64,000 nucleotides of DNA from Clostridia bacterium (GTDB lineage: Bacteria; Bacillota; Clostridia; Oscillospirales; QAKW01), in the NCBI GenBank assembly GCA_017464525.1, contig JAFTZM010000033.1:62001-126000 (forward strand), in the 5' to 3' direction. Position 1 is the stretch's first letter. Each line of letters starts with the position of its first letter. Under the pieces are notes generated by a model that worked only from the letters and a program-made list of their open reading frames with translations, was not told the origin of the DNA and ran no database searches. Both the position numbers and the translations under genes were made by a program. Of the stretch, positions 22,646-30,366 are shown in pieces.

Positions 22646-23182
22646 ATGAAGCAATGTGTTCCTGTTGTCGCAGAAGAATACGACGGCGAACTGCGTTTTT
22701 CCATCATTGAATCTGAAATCACCGGAAACGCGTGCGTTTTGACCCTCGGTGCTCAGGACGATGATGAGATTGTTGGATTTAAAATTGAGATTCCTATTAT
22801 TTCCAAACGTCTGGGCTTTAAGAGCTTTCAGCTGATCTATCCCGCAGGAACCGTTAAGGTATCTTCTATTGGGCAAAAGAGCGATAATTTAATCGCAACC
22901 TTAGTGAAATATTTTCAGCCTGCATATGAAACTAGTGATGCTTTTGCGGATGATCCCATTGAAATTGATTATGCACTCCAGAACAAGGGCGCATATGATT
23001 TGAATCAGGATAAGATCTATCTGAAACTTTTTTATGATGAGGAACAGGATGAAGATCTTCCCAAAGAGGAGCGAATTCATTTGAACATGAATTTTGCTTT
23101 TAATCTCAGCAGGGAAGTGGCAAGTCTGATCGAGACTAAAGAGGGCTATTCTGCTGATTTGGTTGCATTTTTAATGAAATAA
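22646..23182 (+). CDS. Hypothetical acidic protein
   Basis: This 178-residue soluble protein starts 5 bases after nrdR, so it is probably co-transcribed. I do not recognise it. It is rich in Asp/Glu, with no membrane helix, signal or cysteine cluster (single Cys residues near the N-terminus only). The middle (IVGFKIEIPIISKRLGFKSFQLIYPAG split by short turns) suggests beta structure. Codon use resembles the neighbours, so it is probably a real gene. Confidence 0.7.
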   Translation: MKQCVPVVAEEYDGELRFSIIESEITGNACVLTLGAQDDDEIVGFKIEIPIISKRLGFKSFQLIYPAGTVKVSSIGQKSDNLIATLVKYFQPAYETSDAFADDPIEIDYALQNKGAYDLNQDKIYLKLFYDEEQDEDLPKEERIHLNMNFAFNLSREVASLIETKEGYSADLVAFLMK

Positions 23183-23213
23183 TTTTTTACTGCGGATCAA
23201 CCGCAGTAGATAT

Positions 23214-23289
23214 GCTGGAGTGGCGCAGCCGGTAGCGTAACTGATTCGTAATCAGTAGGTCGTGGGTTCAAATCCCATCTCCAGCTCCA
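23214..23289 (+). tRNA. tRNA-Thr (anticodon CGT)
   Basis: A 76-base cloverleaf with encoded CCA. The acceptor stem GCTGGAG/CTCCAGC is perfect. The D arm is GCGC/GCGT, the anticodon stem ACTGA/TCAGT with loop TTCGTAA, giving CGT at 34-36, which reads ACG (Thr). The T arm is GTGGG-TTCAAAT-CCCAT. A strong terminator follows at once. Confidence 0.95.
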
Positions 23290-23321
23290 AAAATCCCTCA
23301 GACTTTCGTCTGAGGGATTTT
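23290..23321. terminator. Terminator after the tRNA, probably bidirectional
   Basis: AAAATCCCTCAGAC (23290-23303) pairs with GTCTGAGGGATTTT (23308-23321) across TTTC, with T-tails on both strands. It separates the tRNA from the convergent transporter gene. Confidence 0.9.
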
Positions 23322-23324
23322 TAC

Positions 23325-24239
23325 TTAATAGCTAATCTTGCTTTTGTGGTCTCCTAAGCCGGAAAGGATAATCGCAATAAGACCAAGGGTAACACCGACT
23401 ATCAAATTTACTGTTAATGTATCGTTACCTGTGAGAGTTGAAACGATAGCCGTTACAACTGATGAGAAAGGCATCATTATTGCTACTACTGTAGCATCTA
23501 CAACCTTCATAGCGTTGGTGCGGATCAGCCAGCAGATTGTAGAAGAAATAAACACAATAACGATATTTGCCAAAATTAGCCGCCAATCAAAGTCAAACAC
23601 AATCTTTTCAATTTCAGTAACATCGAAAATAATGACACCGACGAAGGAAACTATTACCTCTGTGAACATTTGTATAGTTAGGTACAGCGGAGTGTGTAAT
23701 TTTTTTGCAAAAGCGCCTGTGCCGGCAATATTGACACCGTAGAAAATGCCTGCCAATGCGCAAAGTAGATCACCGACTACGGAAACACCGTTTGTAACAG
23801 TGGTCATTCCTGTTAAAATAAAGCTGCTGAACAGGCATAAAATAGCAGAGAATATAGTCAAAAAGCTCGGTTTCTTTTTCAAAAAGAAGATCAAAAGAAT
23901 CGGGACGACTATGACCGATAGATTTTCTAAAAAAGCATAGTGGGTAGGTGTGGTATACTGAAGCCCGATCTTTTGAATGATATTGGCAAGCGACATGAAA
24001 AAACCTGTGGGTACGGCAATAATAAAATATGTTTTATTCAGTAAGTTGAGCTTCCTACGCGATATGATAAGCAGTGCTATTGCGCTGGTAAGAGCGCCGA
24101 AAGATATTCGGATCGTTGGCGAATAGTATTTATAGAATCGCAAGGTAATCAGCGGACTGATTCCCCAAATTAAGATTACAAATACAAGTCCTAAATAGGC
24201 AAGGTGCTTGTTTTTAGTGGCAACCGATGTACTTTTCAT
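23325..24239 (-). CDS. EamA/DMT-family transporter
   Basis: This 304-residue membrane protein has about ten hydrophobic helices in two EamA repeats (YLGLVFVILIWGISPL at the N-terminus; GDLLCALAGIFYGVN in the second half). Family members export or exchange amino acids, nucleosides or metabolites; the substrate is not predictable. It is divergent from a LysR-type regulator with a 25-bp palindrome between them, so it is the likely target of that regulator. AAGGA lies before the ATG. Confidence 0.87.
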   Translation of the reverse strand: MKSTSVATKNKHLAYLGLVFVILIWGISPLITLRFYKYYSPTIRISFGALTSAIALLIISRRKLNLLNKTYFIIAVPTGFFMSLANIIQKIGLQYTTPTHYAFLENLSVIVVPILLIFFLKKKPSFLTIFSAILCLFSSFILTGMTTVTNGVSVVGDLLCALAGIFYGVNIAGTGAFAKKLHTPLYLTIQMFTEVIVSFVGVIIFDVTEIEKIVFDFDWRLILANIVIVFISSTICWLIRTNAMKVVDATVVAIMMPFSSVVTAIVSTLTGNDTLTVNLIVGVTLGLIAIILSGLGDHKSKISY

Positions 24240-24249
24240 GATTTTTTCC

Positions 24250-24274
24250 TTGGCAATTTTAATTTATTTGCCAA
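24250..24274. promoter_or_regulatory. LysR-type operator palindrome (T-N11-A)
   Basis: TTGGCAA (24250-24256) and TTGCCAA (24268-24274) form a perfect 7-bp inverted repeat with an 11-base spacer, the geometry of a LysR-family recognition site. It is centred about 64 bases before the predicted lysR transcript start and just before the transporter start. Confidence 0.65.
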
Positions 24275-24290
24275 AATTGTAACATGGCAC

Positions 24291-24319
24291 TTGCATTTTT
24301 AGAAGCGGATATTTATAAT
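24291..24319 (+). promoter_or_regulatory. Promoter of the LysR-type regulator
   Basis: TTGCAT (24291-24296) and a perfect TATAAT (24314-24319) are 17 bases apart, 33 bases before the gene. Confidence 0.55.
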
Positions 24320-24352
24320 AAGGATGTGAAAATTTTTCAACACAGGTGAAGC

Positions 24353-25195
24353 ATGGATACATTAAAGATAAAAGCGGTGTTGTTAGCGGTAAAATACAAA
24401 AGCCTTTCCAAGGCGGCAGAGGAGTTTTCCTACACTCCATCAGCGCTCTCTCATAGCGTGGATTCCCTTGAAAACGAGTTGGGTGTAAAGCTCCTTAATC
24501 GATCCCATACAGGCGTGGAACTATCAGAGGAGGGCGAACTTCTGCTTGAAAAGTTATCAGCAGTTGTGGATGCAGAGAATGAATTGATCAAGTGTGCTTC
24601 TGCCATTTCCGCTTCTAAGCATAATCGGTTACGGATCGGCACATATTCGAGTGTGTCGGTCAATCTTTTGCCAAAAATACTGAATGGATTTAAAGAACGT
24701 CATTCGGAAATTAGTATTTCCATTACCGTGGGTAATAAGATTAGCGATTGGCTGGATAAGGATATCGTCGATGTTCTTTTCGGCATAGAAAACGCAGATT
24801 ACGAGTGGCTCCCTATTATACGAGATGATTTTGTTGCTGTTGTCCCCAAGATGCTTTTTCCCGATAGGAAGAAGATTCGTTGTGAGGAATTGTATCCATA
24901 TCCATTTATTCTAACGGGAAATTTATTAGATGTTACCCGTAATTTTGAGTTAAATAGTTTTAAAGAGCTTATCAGCCTTACTTCTGAGGATGATATGTCG
25001 GCCGTGTCGATGGTGCAGGAGGGAATGGGGGTAACGGTTTTGCCGTCACTGGTTTTAAAAAAACAGCAAAAGGGGATCCGCACCATTAAACTGGAGCCGA
25101 GTTTATATCGCACTCTGGGGGTATCGTATAAAAAAGAACTTCATACTTCATCCGGTGCGATGAAGTTTGTGCAATACTTGAAATCCTTATACTAA
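24353..25195 (+). CDS. LysR-family transcriptional regulator
   Basis: This 280-residue regulator has the N-terminal winged HTH (residues 1-62: FSYTPSALSHSVDSLENELG, then KLLNRSHTGVELSEEG) and a periplasmic-binding-like effector domain (about 90-280). It is somewhat shorter than the usual 290-310. It is divergent from the EamA transporter. The palindrome between them suggests it controls the transporter and itself. Effector unknown. GCAGGTGAAGC lies just before the ATG region. Confidence 0.92.
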   Translation: MDTLKIKAVLLAVKYKSLSKAAEEFSYTPSALSHSVDSLENELGVKLLNRSHTGVELSEEGELLLEKLSAVVDAENELIKCASAISASKHNRLRIGTYSSVSVNLLPKILNGFKERHSEISISITVGNKISDWLDKDIVDVLFGIENADYEWLPIIRDDFVAVVPKMLFPDRKKIRCEELYPYPFILTGNLLDVTRNFELNSFKELISLTSEDDMSAVSMVQEGMGVTVLPSLVLKKQQKGIRTIKLEPSLYRTLGVSYKKELHTSSGAMKFVQYLKSLY

Positions 25196-25297
25196 TGAGT
25201 TTGATTCCCATCAATAGATAAGCTCCTGGAATTTAAAAAGTAAAGAAAATTAGGTCGTCAGACCGGTTTCATTTTGAGTCTCGGGCCCAAAGCAAAG

Positions 25298-25326
25298 ATC
25301 CGTTCTCGTAAGAGAGCGGATTTTTT
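25298..25326 (+). terminator. Terminator after the LysR gene
   Basis: ATCCGTTCTC (25298-25307) pairs with GAGAGCGGAT (25312-25321, one G-T pair) across GTAA, followed by six T. The 100 bases between the lysR stop and this hairpin hold only short weak repeats (for example GGTC-GTCA-GACC) and no gene that I can see. Confidence 0.85.
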
Positions 25327-25415
25327 GGTAGATTTTTTATGATTCTTATTTATTAAGTCTATTTTAAAAATATAATACTATACTTATCTTGATCATATTT
25401 TATTTGAGGGATAAG

Positions 25416-26240
25416 ATGGATAACTATATAAGTACTTTTTTAAAAGGCCTGTGGATTGGAGGAACTCTAACCGTTCCCGGTGTTAGCGGCGGATCCATGG
25501 CGATGATTTTAGGAATTTATGAGCAATTGATCGATTCGATTAATAAGCTGTTTCATCGTGATGAAAAAAAGAAAAAGAGTCTTTTGTTTCTGGCCGTATT
25601 CACTTTGGGCGGATTAGCCGGAGTGGTTGCTTTATCAGGCGTTGTTGCATGGCTGTTGAAGTGTTTTCCAGCGGCTATGATTTTTTTCTTTTCGGGAGCC
25701 GTTGCAGGAGGAATTCCTGCAATCTTTTTCGAGATGAGGCGGGAGATATTTAAATGGTACCATGCGCTTTATTTTGTGGGCGGTATTCTGTTGGTGGTTT
25801 TTCTGTCTATGATGCCGCCGGGGGTCTTTCGAATTAAATCAAGCTTTGATATTAACAGCATGCTTATGCAGTTCTTTGGAGGATTAATTGCTGCCGCTGC
25901 ATTGGTTTTGCCGGGGATCAGCGTATCGCATATGCTGTATGTTTTGGGAATTTATGAGAGCTTGATTGATGCAATTGCATCGTTTGATTTTTTGTTAATT
26001 CTTCCTTTTGCAATCGGTGGGGTAATTGGGATCGTATTAATGGCAAGAGCTGTATCCTGTTTGTTCCAAAGATGGAAGACTCAAACCTATTTAGCTATTC
26101 TCGGTTTTGTGATCGGTTCTGTATTTGAATTGATCTCCGGTGTTAGTCTGCATGAAATATCCTTGTTTCATTTGCTGATATTTTTTATGGGATTTTTTGG
26201 TATTTATCTATTGTTTAAAAAAAGCAATGCCGGCACTTGA
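25416..26240 (+). CDS. DUF368-family membrane protein
   Basis: This 274-residue protein has about eight hydrophobic helices and two copies of the DUF368 signature: GLWIGGTLTVPGVSGGSMAM near the N-terminus and AALVLPGISVSHMLYVLGIY at about residue 160. Members of this family have been implicated in polyprenyl phosphate recycling across the membrane in Gram-positive bacteria; whether this member does so is inferred. ATG 25416 follows GAGGGATAAG; an earlier in-frame ATG has no ribosome site. A perfect TATAAT lies at 25371-25376 without a clear -35. Confidence 0.85.
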   Translation: MDNYISTFLKGLWIGGTLTVPGVSGGSMAMILGIYEQLIDSINKLFHRDEKKKKSLLFLAVFTLGGLAGVVALSGVVAWLLKCFPAAMIFFFSGAVAGGIPAIFFEMRREIFKWYHALYFVGGILLVVFLSMMPPGVFRIKSSFDINSMLMQFFGGLIAAAALVLPGISVSHMLYVLGIYESLIDAIASFDFLLILPFAIGGVIGIVLMARAVSCLFQRWKTQTYLAILGFVIGSVFELISGVSLHEISLFHLLIFFMGFFGIYLLFKKSNAGT

Positions 26241-26257
26241 TGTGCCGGCATTTTTTA
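26226..26257 (+). terminator. Terminator overlapping the end of the DUF368 gene
   Basis: AATGCCGGCAC (26226-26236) pairs with GTGCCGGCATT (26242-26252), followed by T-rich sequence. The stop codon falls in the stem-loop. Confidence 0.88.
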
Positions 26258-26265
26258 ACTTTTGC

Positions 26266-26294
26266 TTGCATTTTAATACAAAAGATATTAAAAT
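26266..26294 (+). promoter_or_regulatory. Promoter of the flavoprotein-cmk-ispH/rpsA operon
   Basis: TTGCAT (26266-26271) and TAAAAT (26289-26294) are separated by 17 bases, 30 bases before the TTG start of the flavoprotein. Confidence 0.5.
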
Positions 26295-26324
26295 AAAAAC
26301 AGTCTGTGTAAAGGATGATAATTT

Positions 26325-27545
26325 TTGAACGAAATAATAGTAATTGGAGGAGGTCCTGCAGGGATGATGGCGGCATATGCTGCTGCATCTGCCGGAGCTT
26401 CTGTCGCATTAATTGAACAAAACAACATATTAGGAAAAAAGTTGTTAATTACCGGGAAGGGACGGTGTAATGTTACCAATTTCGCCTCGGAAGAAGAATT
26501 GATTAGCCAGGTAGTAACAAACCCGAAGTTTTTATATTCAGCTTTTTCTTCGTTTAATGCCTATGATGCTTATGCACTTTTTGAAGAATGGGGCGTTCCT
26601 TTGAAAATAGAGCGGGGAAATCGGGTGTTTCCTGTTTCAGATCGTGCAGCTGATGTTCGTAATGCCATGAAAAAGGCCTTGATCAAAGCCGGTGTTCAGT
26701 TGATAGAGGATCAGATCTTACGCATTTCAGCATCCCCTTTTGTATTAACGGGAAGCAATGGGGAATACCAATGTAATAAATTGATTTTGGCTACCGGTGG
26801 ATGCTCTTATCCGCTGACAGGATCGACCGGAGACGGTTATCGCTTTTCAAAGGGATTGGGTCATAAGGTGATCCGACCTGCTGCGGCGCTGGTTCCTTTA
26901 ATTGAAGAGGGCAGGATCTGCAAAAGATTAATGGGCTTATCGCTTAAAAATGTGCAGCTTTCTGTACATGACTGCAAAGGAAAAATACTTTACGATGATT
27001 TTGGTGAGATGCTGTTTACCCATGAAGGGATTTCGGGCCCTATCGTACTATCAGCTTCATCCCATCTTTGTGAGGAAGACTTTCCTTGCTTCGCTGAGAT
27101 CGATCTAAAGCCCTCTCTGGATGAGGAAACTTTGGATAGAAGGCTGCTTCGTGATTTCGAAGAGTTTTCGAATAAGGATTTCCGGAATTCATTAGGGAAA
27201 CTTTTGCCCAAAAAGCTAATTCCTGTAATTGTGGAGCAAAGCGGTATTTTGCCGGATACCAAAATTCATCAAATTACACGGGAACAGCGTGATAGACTTA
27301 TACACATAATTAAACATTTTAAGGTTAAAATTTTAAAAAAAGGCAGCTTTTCGGAGGCGATCATCACTTCGGGTGGGGTAGATGTAAAGCAAATCGAACC
27401 CCGTACTATGCAATCAAAATTGATCCCGGGGCTTTATTTTGCCGGAGAATTGATGGATGTGGATGCATTGACCGGCGGATATAATCTGCAAATCGCTTAT
27501 TCCACCGGATATGTGGCGGGATTATCAGCTGCAAAAGGAGAATGA
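26325..27545 (+). CDS. BaiN/HI0933-like FAD-dependent oxidoreductase
   Basis: This 406-residue flavoprotein is of the YhiN/BaiN family. The FAD-binding GGGPAGMMAAYAAASAGA is at the N-terminus, GKGRCNVTN at about residue 45 is the family signature, and LATGGCSYPLTGSTGDGY lies near 155. The C-terminal GGYNLQIAYSTGYVAGLSA closes the FAD site. The start is TTG 26325, preceded by AAAGGAT. Members include a bile-acid-pathway reductase, but most have no known substrate. It precedes cmk by 3 bases, a common clostridial order. Confidence 0.88.
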   Translation: MNEIIVIGGGPAGMMAAYAAASAGASVALIEQNNILGKKLLITGKGRCNVTNFASEEELISQVVTNPKFLYSAFSSFNAYDAYALFEEWGVPLKIERGNRVFPVSDRAADVRNAMKKALIKAGVQLIEDQILRISASPFVLTGSNGEYQCNKLILATGGCSYPLTGSTGDGYRFSKGLGHKVIRPAAALVPLIEEGRICKRLMGLSLKNVQLSVHDCKGKILYDDFGEMLFTHEGISGPIVLSASSHLCEEDFPCFAEIDLKPSLDEETLDRRLLRDFEEFSNKDFRNSLGKLLPKKLIPVIVEQSGILPDTKIHQITREQRDRLIHIIKHFKVKILKKGSFSEAIITSGGVDVKQIEPRTMQSKLIPGLYFAGELMDVDALTGGYNLQIAYSTGYVAGLSAAKGE

Positions 27546-27548
27546 TCT

Positions 27549-28232
27549 ATGGGAATTAATATTGCTATTGATGGACCCAGCGGTGCCGGAAAGAGCACTC
27601 TGGCTCGGAAGCTTGCGGAAAAATTAGGTTATATTTATGTAGATACAGGTGCTTTGTATCGAACGATCGGTTTGTATGTATTAAGAAATAAAATTGATCC
27701 TAAAGAGCCTGATGCCGTTGCTGCCGCCTTGCCGAAAATCGATGTTTCTCTTCGTTTTATTAATGGGGAACAGCATGTCTATTTAAATGGGGAAGATGTT
27801 TCGGCCGATATCCGCCTCCACGAAGTGAGCCAGTATGCATCTTTAGTCAGTGCGATCCCGGCAGTTCGGCAGTATCTTTTTGATACTCAGCGCAAAATGG
27901 CAAAGGAGCATGACGTAATTATGGATGGACGTGATATTGGAACCGTTGTGTTGCCTATGGCAGATGTGAAGATTTTCTTGACTGCCAGTGCTGAGGTACG
28001 CGCCCGTAGACGTTATAACGAGCTTCTGGAAAGAGGGCAAAATGTAGTTTATGAAAAGATTCTGGAGGATGTAAATCTTCGGGATGAACAGGATATGAAC
28101 CGCTCTGTGGCGCCTTTGAAACCGGCACAGGATAGTGTGATTGTAGATACCTCTGATTGTTCCTTTGATGAGTCACTGGCTATTTTGTATAAAACTGTCA
28201 AGGAGAGGCTGAATAATAAAAATGAGTGTTGA
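27549..28232 (+). CDS. cmk: Cytidylate kinase
   Basis: This 227-residue kinase phosphorylates CMP and dCMP with ATP. It has the P-loop DGPSGAGKST (about residue 10), DTGALYRTIG (about 32), DGRDIGTVVLP (about 125) and the lid region RARRRYNEL. Length is typical. AAAGGAG lies before the ATG. It overlaps the start of ispH-rpsA by 11 bases. Confidence 0.96.
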   Translation: MGINIAIDGPSGAGKSTLARKLAEKLGYIYVDTGALYRTIGLYVLRNKIDPKEPDAVAAALPKIDVSLRFINGEQHVYLNGEDVSADIRLHEVSQYASLVSAIPAVRQYLFDTQRKMAKEHDVIMDGRDIGTVVLPMADVKIFLTASAEVRARRRYNELLERGQNVVYEKILEDVNLRDEQDMNRSVAPLKPAQDSVIVDTSDCSFDESLAILYKTVKERLNNKNEC

Positions 28233-30198
28233 AGTAATTGAACACGCCGGTTTTTGCTTTGGTGTTTCCCGTGCCATCGAGTTTTTAAATAAAGAGATTG
28301 ATGCAGGGCATCGCCCGATATATACTGTTGGTCCGATTATTCATAATCCGCAGATCATTGAGGAGATGCAGCAGAAGGGCGTGCAAATCGCCGCGTCTGT
28401 TCGAGATATTCCAAATCATGGTATCGCTGTTATCCGTGCACATGGAATACCCAAAGAAGATCTGCAATATTTGAAAGAAAACAAAATTCATTTTGTTGAT
28501 GCAACCTGCCCATTTGTTGAAAAGATTCAGAGAATTGTAGAGCGGGAATCGGAGCATACCGTTTTGATCGGAGGCAACCCGGATCATCCTGAGGTGATTG
28601 GGATCCGTAGCTACGGCGGAGAACATACTTTTGTTTTTCAAAATGAAAAAGAATTAGGGAAAATGGCCCAAGAGATACGGTCTTTTTCGTCAAAATACAT
28701 AGTAGTTGTTTGGCAAACGACCTTTAATTTAATCGAATTCGAAAAATGTTGCAGATTTCTCAAAAAAAACTTTGAAAATTTGAAACTTTATGATACAATA
28801 TGTAAAGCAACTCAAATCAGGCAGCAGGAAACTGCTGAACTTGCTTCAAAATGCGACGCCATGATTGTTATTGGCGGTAGGCAGAGTTCAAATACGGCAA
28901 AGCTTTTTTCTATTGCGAAGGAAGTATGCCCCTGCACGGTTTTAATCGAGCAGGCAAATGAGGTACCAATAAATTTATCATACAAAGAGAGGATTGGTAT
29001 TGCAGCCGGGGCTTCCACACCCGTCTGTATCATCGAGGAGGTAAAACGTATTATGTCGGAACAAAATGTCAACTTGGTTGAGGAAGAATTAACCTTTGAG
29101 CAAATGCTTGAAAATTCCTTAAAAGTAATTAATAATGGAGATAGGGTGAAAGGCATTGTTGTCGGAATTAATCCTTCTGAAGTCAAGATCGATCTTGGCA
29201 CAAAGTATTCCGGCTTCATCACCAAGGATAATTTCTCCAATGATCCTTCTGTAGATTTGATGACTGCTGTTGCAGTAGGTGATGAAATTGAATGCATCGC
29301 GTTAAGAGTAAATGATGTTGAGGGTACTGTTGCCCTTTCCAAGAAGAAGGTTGATGCTCTGGCCGGCTTTGAGAAGCTGGAGAAGGCCTGTGAAGAGAAG
29401 GCGACCTTAGAAGGTAAGGTTGTTGAAGTTACCAACGGCGGTCTGACCGTTATGATCGATGGCTCCCGGGTGTTTGTTCCCAAGTCCCTTTCCGGTAAGC
29501 CCCGCAACTTTGATTTCGAAACCATGATGAATGAGACCATCGAGCTGCAGATCACCGAGATCTCTACTGTTCGCGGCCGTAAGAAGGTCATCGGTTCCAT
29601 GCGTGCTCTGGAGGCTGAGAAGCGCAAGGCTGCCCGCAAGGAGTTCTGGGACAATGCTGCTGTTGGCAACCGTTATAACGGCGTTGTTAAGTCCTTGACT
29701 ACCTTTGGTGCGTTTGTTGATCTGGGTGGTGTTGACGGTCTGCTGCATATTACTGAAATGTCCTGGAAGAAGATCAAGCATCCCAGCGATGTTATGAATG
29801 TTGGCGATGAGATCGATGTTTACATCAAGGCTATCGACGAAGAGAAAAAGAAGATCTCTCTTGGCTTCAAGAAGGCTGAGGACAATCCTTTTGTTCTGTT
29901 CACCAATCAGTACAGTGTTGGCGATGTTGCCACTGTAACCATTATGAATTTAATGCCTTTCGGTGCTTTTGCCCGTATCATCGACGGTGTGGATGGTCTG
30001 ATCCACATTTCTCAGATCAGCACCAAGCACATTGCAAAGCCTGCTGACGTTCTGAAGGTTGGCGATGAGGTTCAGGTTAAGATCGTTGATATCAACGAAG
30101 AGACCCAGAAGGTTGGTCTTTCTATCCGTGCATTGCTGGAGGAAGAGACCGAAGCTGCTGAGGCTGCCCCTGCCGAAGAAGCAACCGACGCCGAGTAA
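28222..30198 (+). CDS. ispH-rpsA: Bifunctional IspH reductase / ribosomal protein S1-like fusion
   Basis: This 658-residue fusion is known from Clostridia. Residues 1 to about 285 are 4-hydroxy-3-methylbut-2-enyl diphosphate reductase (IspH, last step of the MEP isoprenoid pathway). Its three Fe-S cysteines lie in GFCFGVSRA, VDATCPFVEK and DTICKATQIR. From about residue 305 there are four S1 RNA-binding domains (starting near GDRVKGIVVG, ATLEGKVVEV, GNRYNGVVKS and GDVATVTIMN), then an acidic tail. Codon use changes sharply near 29150: the S1 half is strongly biased toward favoured codons, the IspH half is not. dxr and ispG are also in the window. Confidence 0.95.
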   Translation: MSVEVIEHAGFCFGVSRAIEFLNKEIDAGHRPIYTVGPIIHNPQIIEEMQQKGVQIAASVRDIPNHGIAVIRAHGIPKEDLQYLKENKIHFVDATCPFVEKIQRIVERESEHTVLIGGNPDHPEVIGIRSYGGEHTFVFQNEKELGKMAQEIRSFSSKYIVVVWQTTFNLIEFEKCCRFLKKNFENLKLYDTICKATQIRQQETAELASKCDAMIVIGGRQSSNTAKLFSIAKEVCPCTVLIEQANEVPINLSYKERIGIAAGASTPVCIIEEVKRIMSEQNVNLVEEELTFEQMLENSLKVINNGDRVKGIVVGINPSEVKIDLGTKYSGFITKDNFSNDPSVDLMTAVAVGDEIECIALRVNDVEGTVALSKKKVDALAGFEKLEKACEEKATLEGKVVEVTNGGLTVMIDGSRVFVPKSLSGKPRNFDFETMMNETIELQITEISTVRGRKKVIGSMRALEAEKRKAARKEFWDNAAVGNRYNGVVKSLTTFGAFVDLGGVDGLLHITEMSWKKIKHPSDVMNVGDEIDVYIKAIDEEKKKISLGFKKAEDNPFVLFTNQYSVGDVATVTIMNLMPFGAFARIIDGVDGLIHISQISTKHIAKPADVLKVGDEVQVKIVDINEETQKVGLSIRALLEEETEAAEAAPAEEATDAE

Positions 30199-30213
30199 TT
30201 TTATTGTAATTTT

Positions 30214-30250
30214 GCAGCATGAAAAGGAAACTTTTCATGCTGCTTTTTTT
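30214..30250 (+). terminator. Terminator after ispH-rpsA
   Basis: GCAGCATGAAAAG (30214-30226) pairs perfectly with CTTTTCATGCTGC (30231-30243) across GAAA, followed by a T-run. Confidence 0.92.
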
Positions 30251-30260
30251 ATTTCTCTTA

Positions 30261-30289
30261 TAGACAATATTATATTATTATGTTATACT
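30261..30289 (+). promoter_or_regulatory. Promoter of the miaB-mutSL-miaA operon
   Basis: TAGACA (30261-30266) and TATACT (30284-30289) are 17 bases apart. Confidence 0.68.
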
Positions 30290-30366
30290 TATAAATAATA
30301 TTTATTATGGAGCATTATGTACTGATGAATGTAGTAAAAAATGAGGATAAGGAGCGCGGTATTGCA

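Noticed and set aside
23189..23207. Hairpin ACTGCGG-ATCAA-CCGCAGT before the tRNA as a terminator
   Set aside because: It is not followed by a T-run on the plus strand, and reading through into the tRNA is plausible. Its function is unclear.
25196..25297. Possible small RNA or degenerate tRNA between lysR and its terminator
   Set aside because: A few 4-5 bp repeats are present but no cloverleaf, conserved core or promoter can be seen.
28812..29669. A 285-codon minus-strand frame opposite ispH-rpsA
   Set aside because: Ser/Thr-rich composition typical of an antisense shadow; no motif, and the plus-strand gene is certain.
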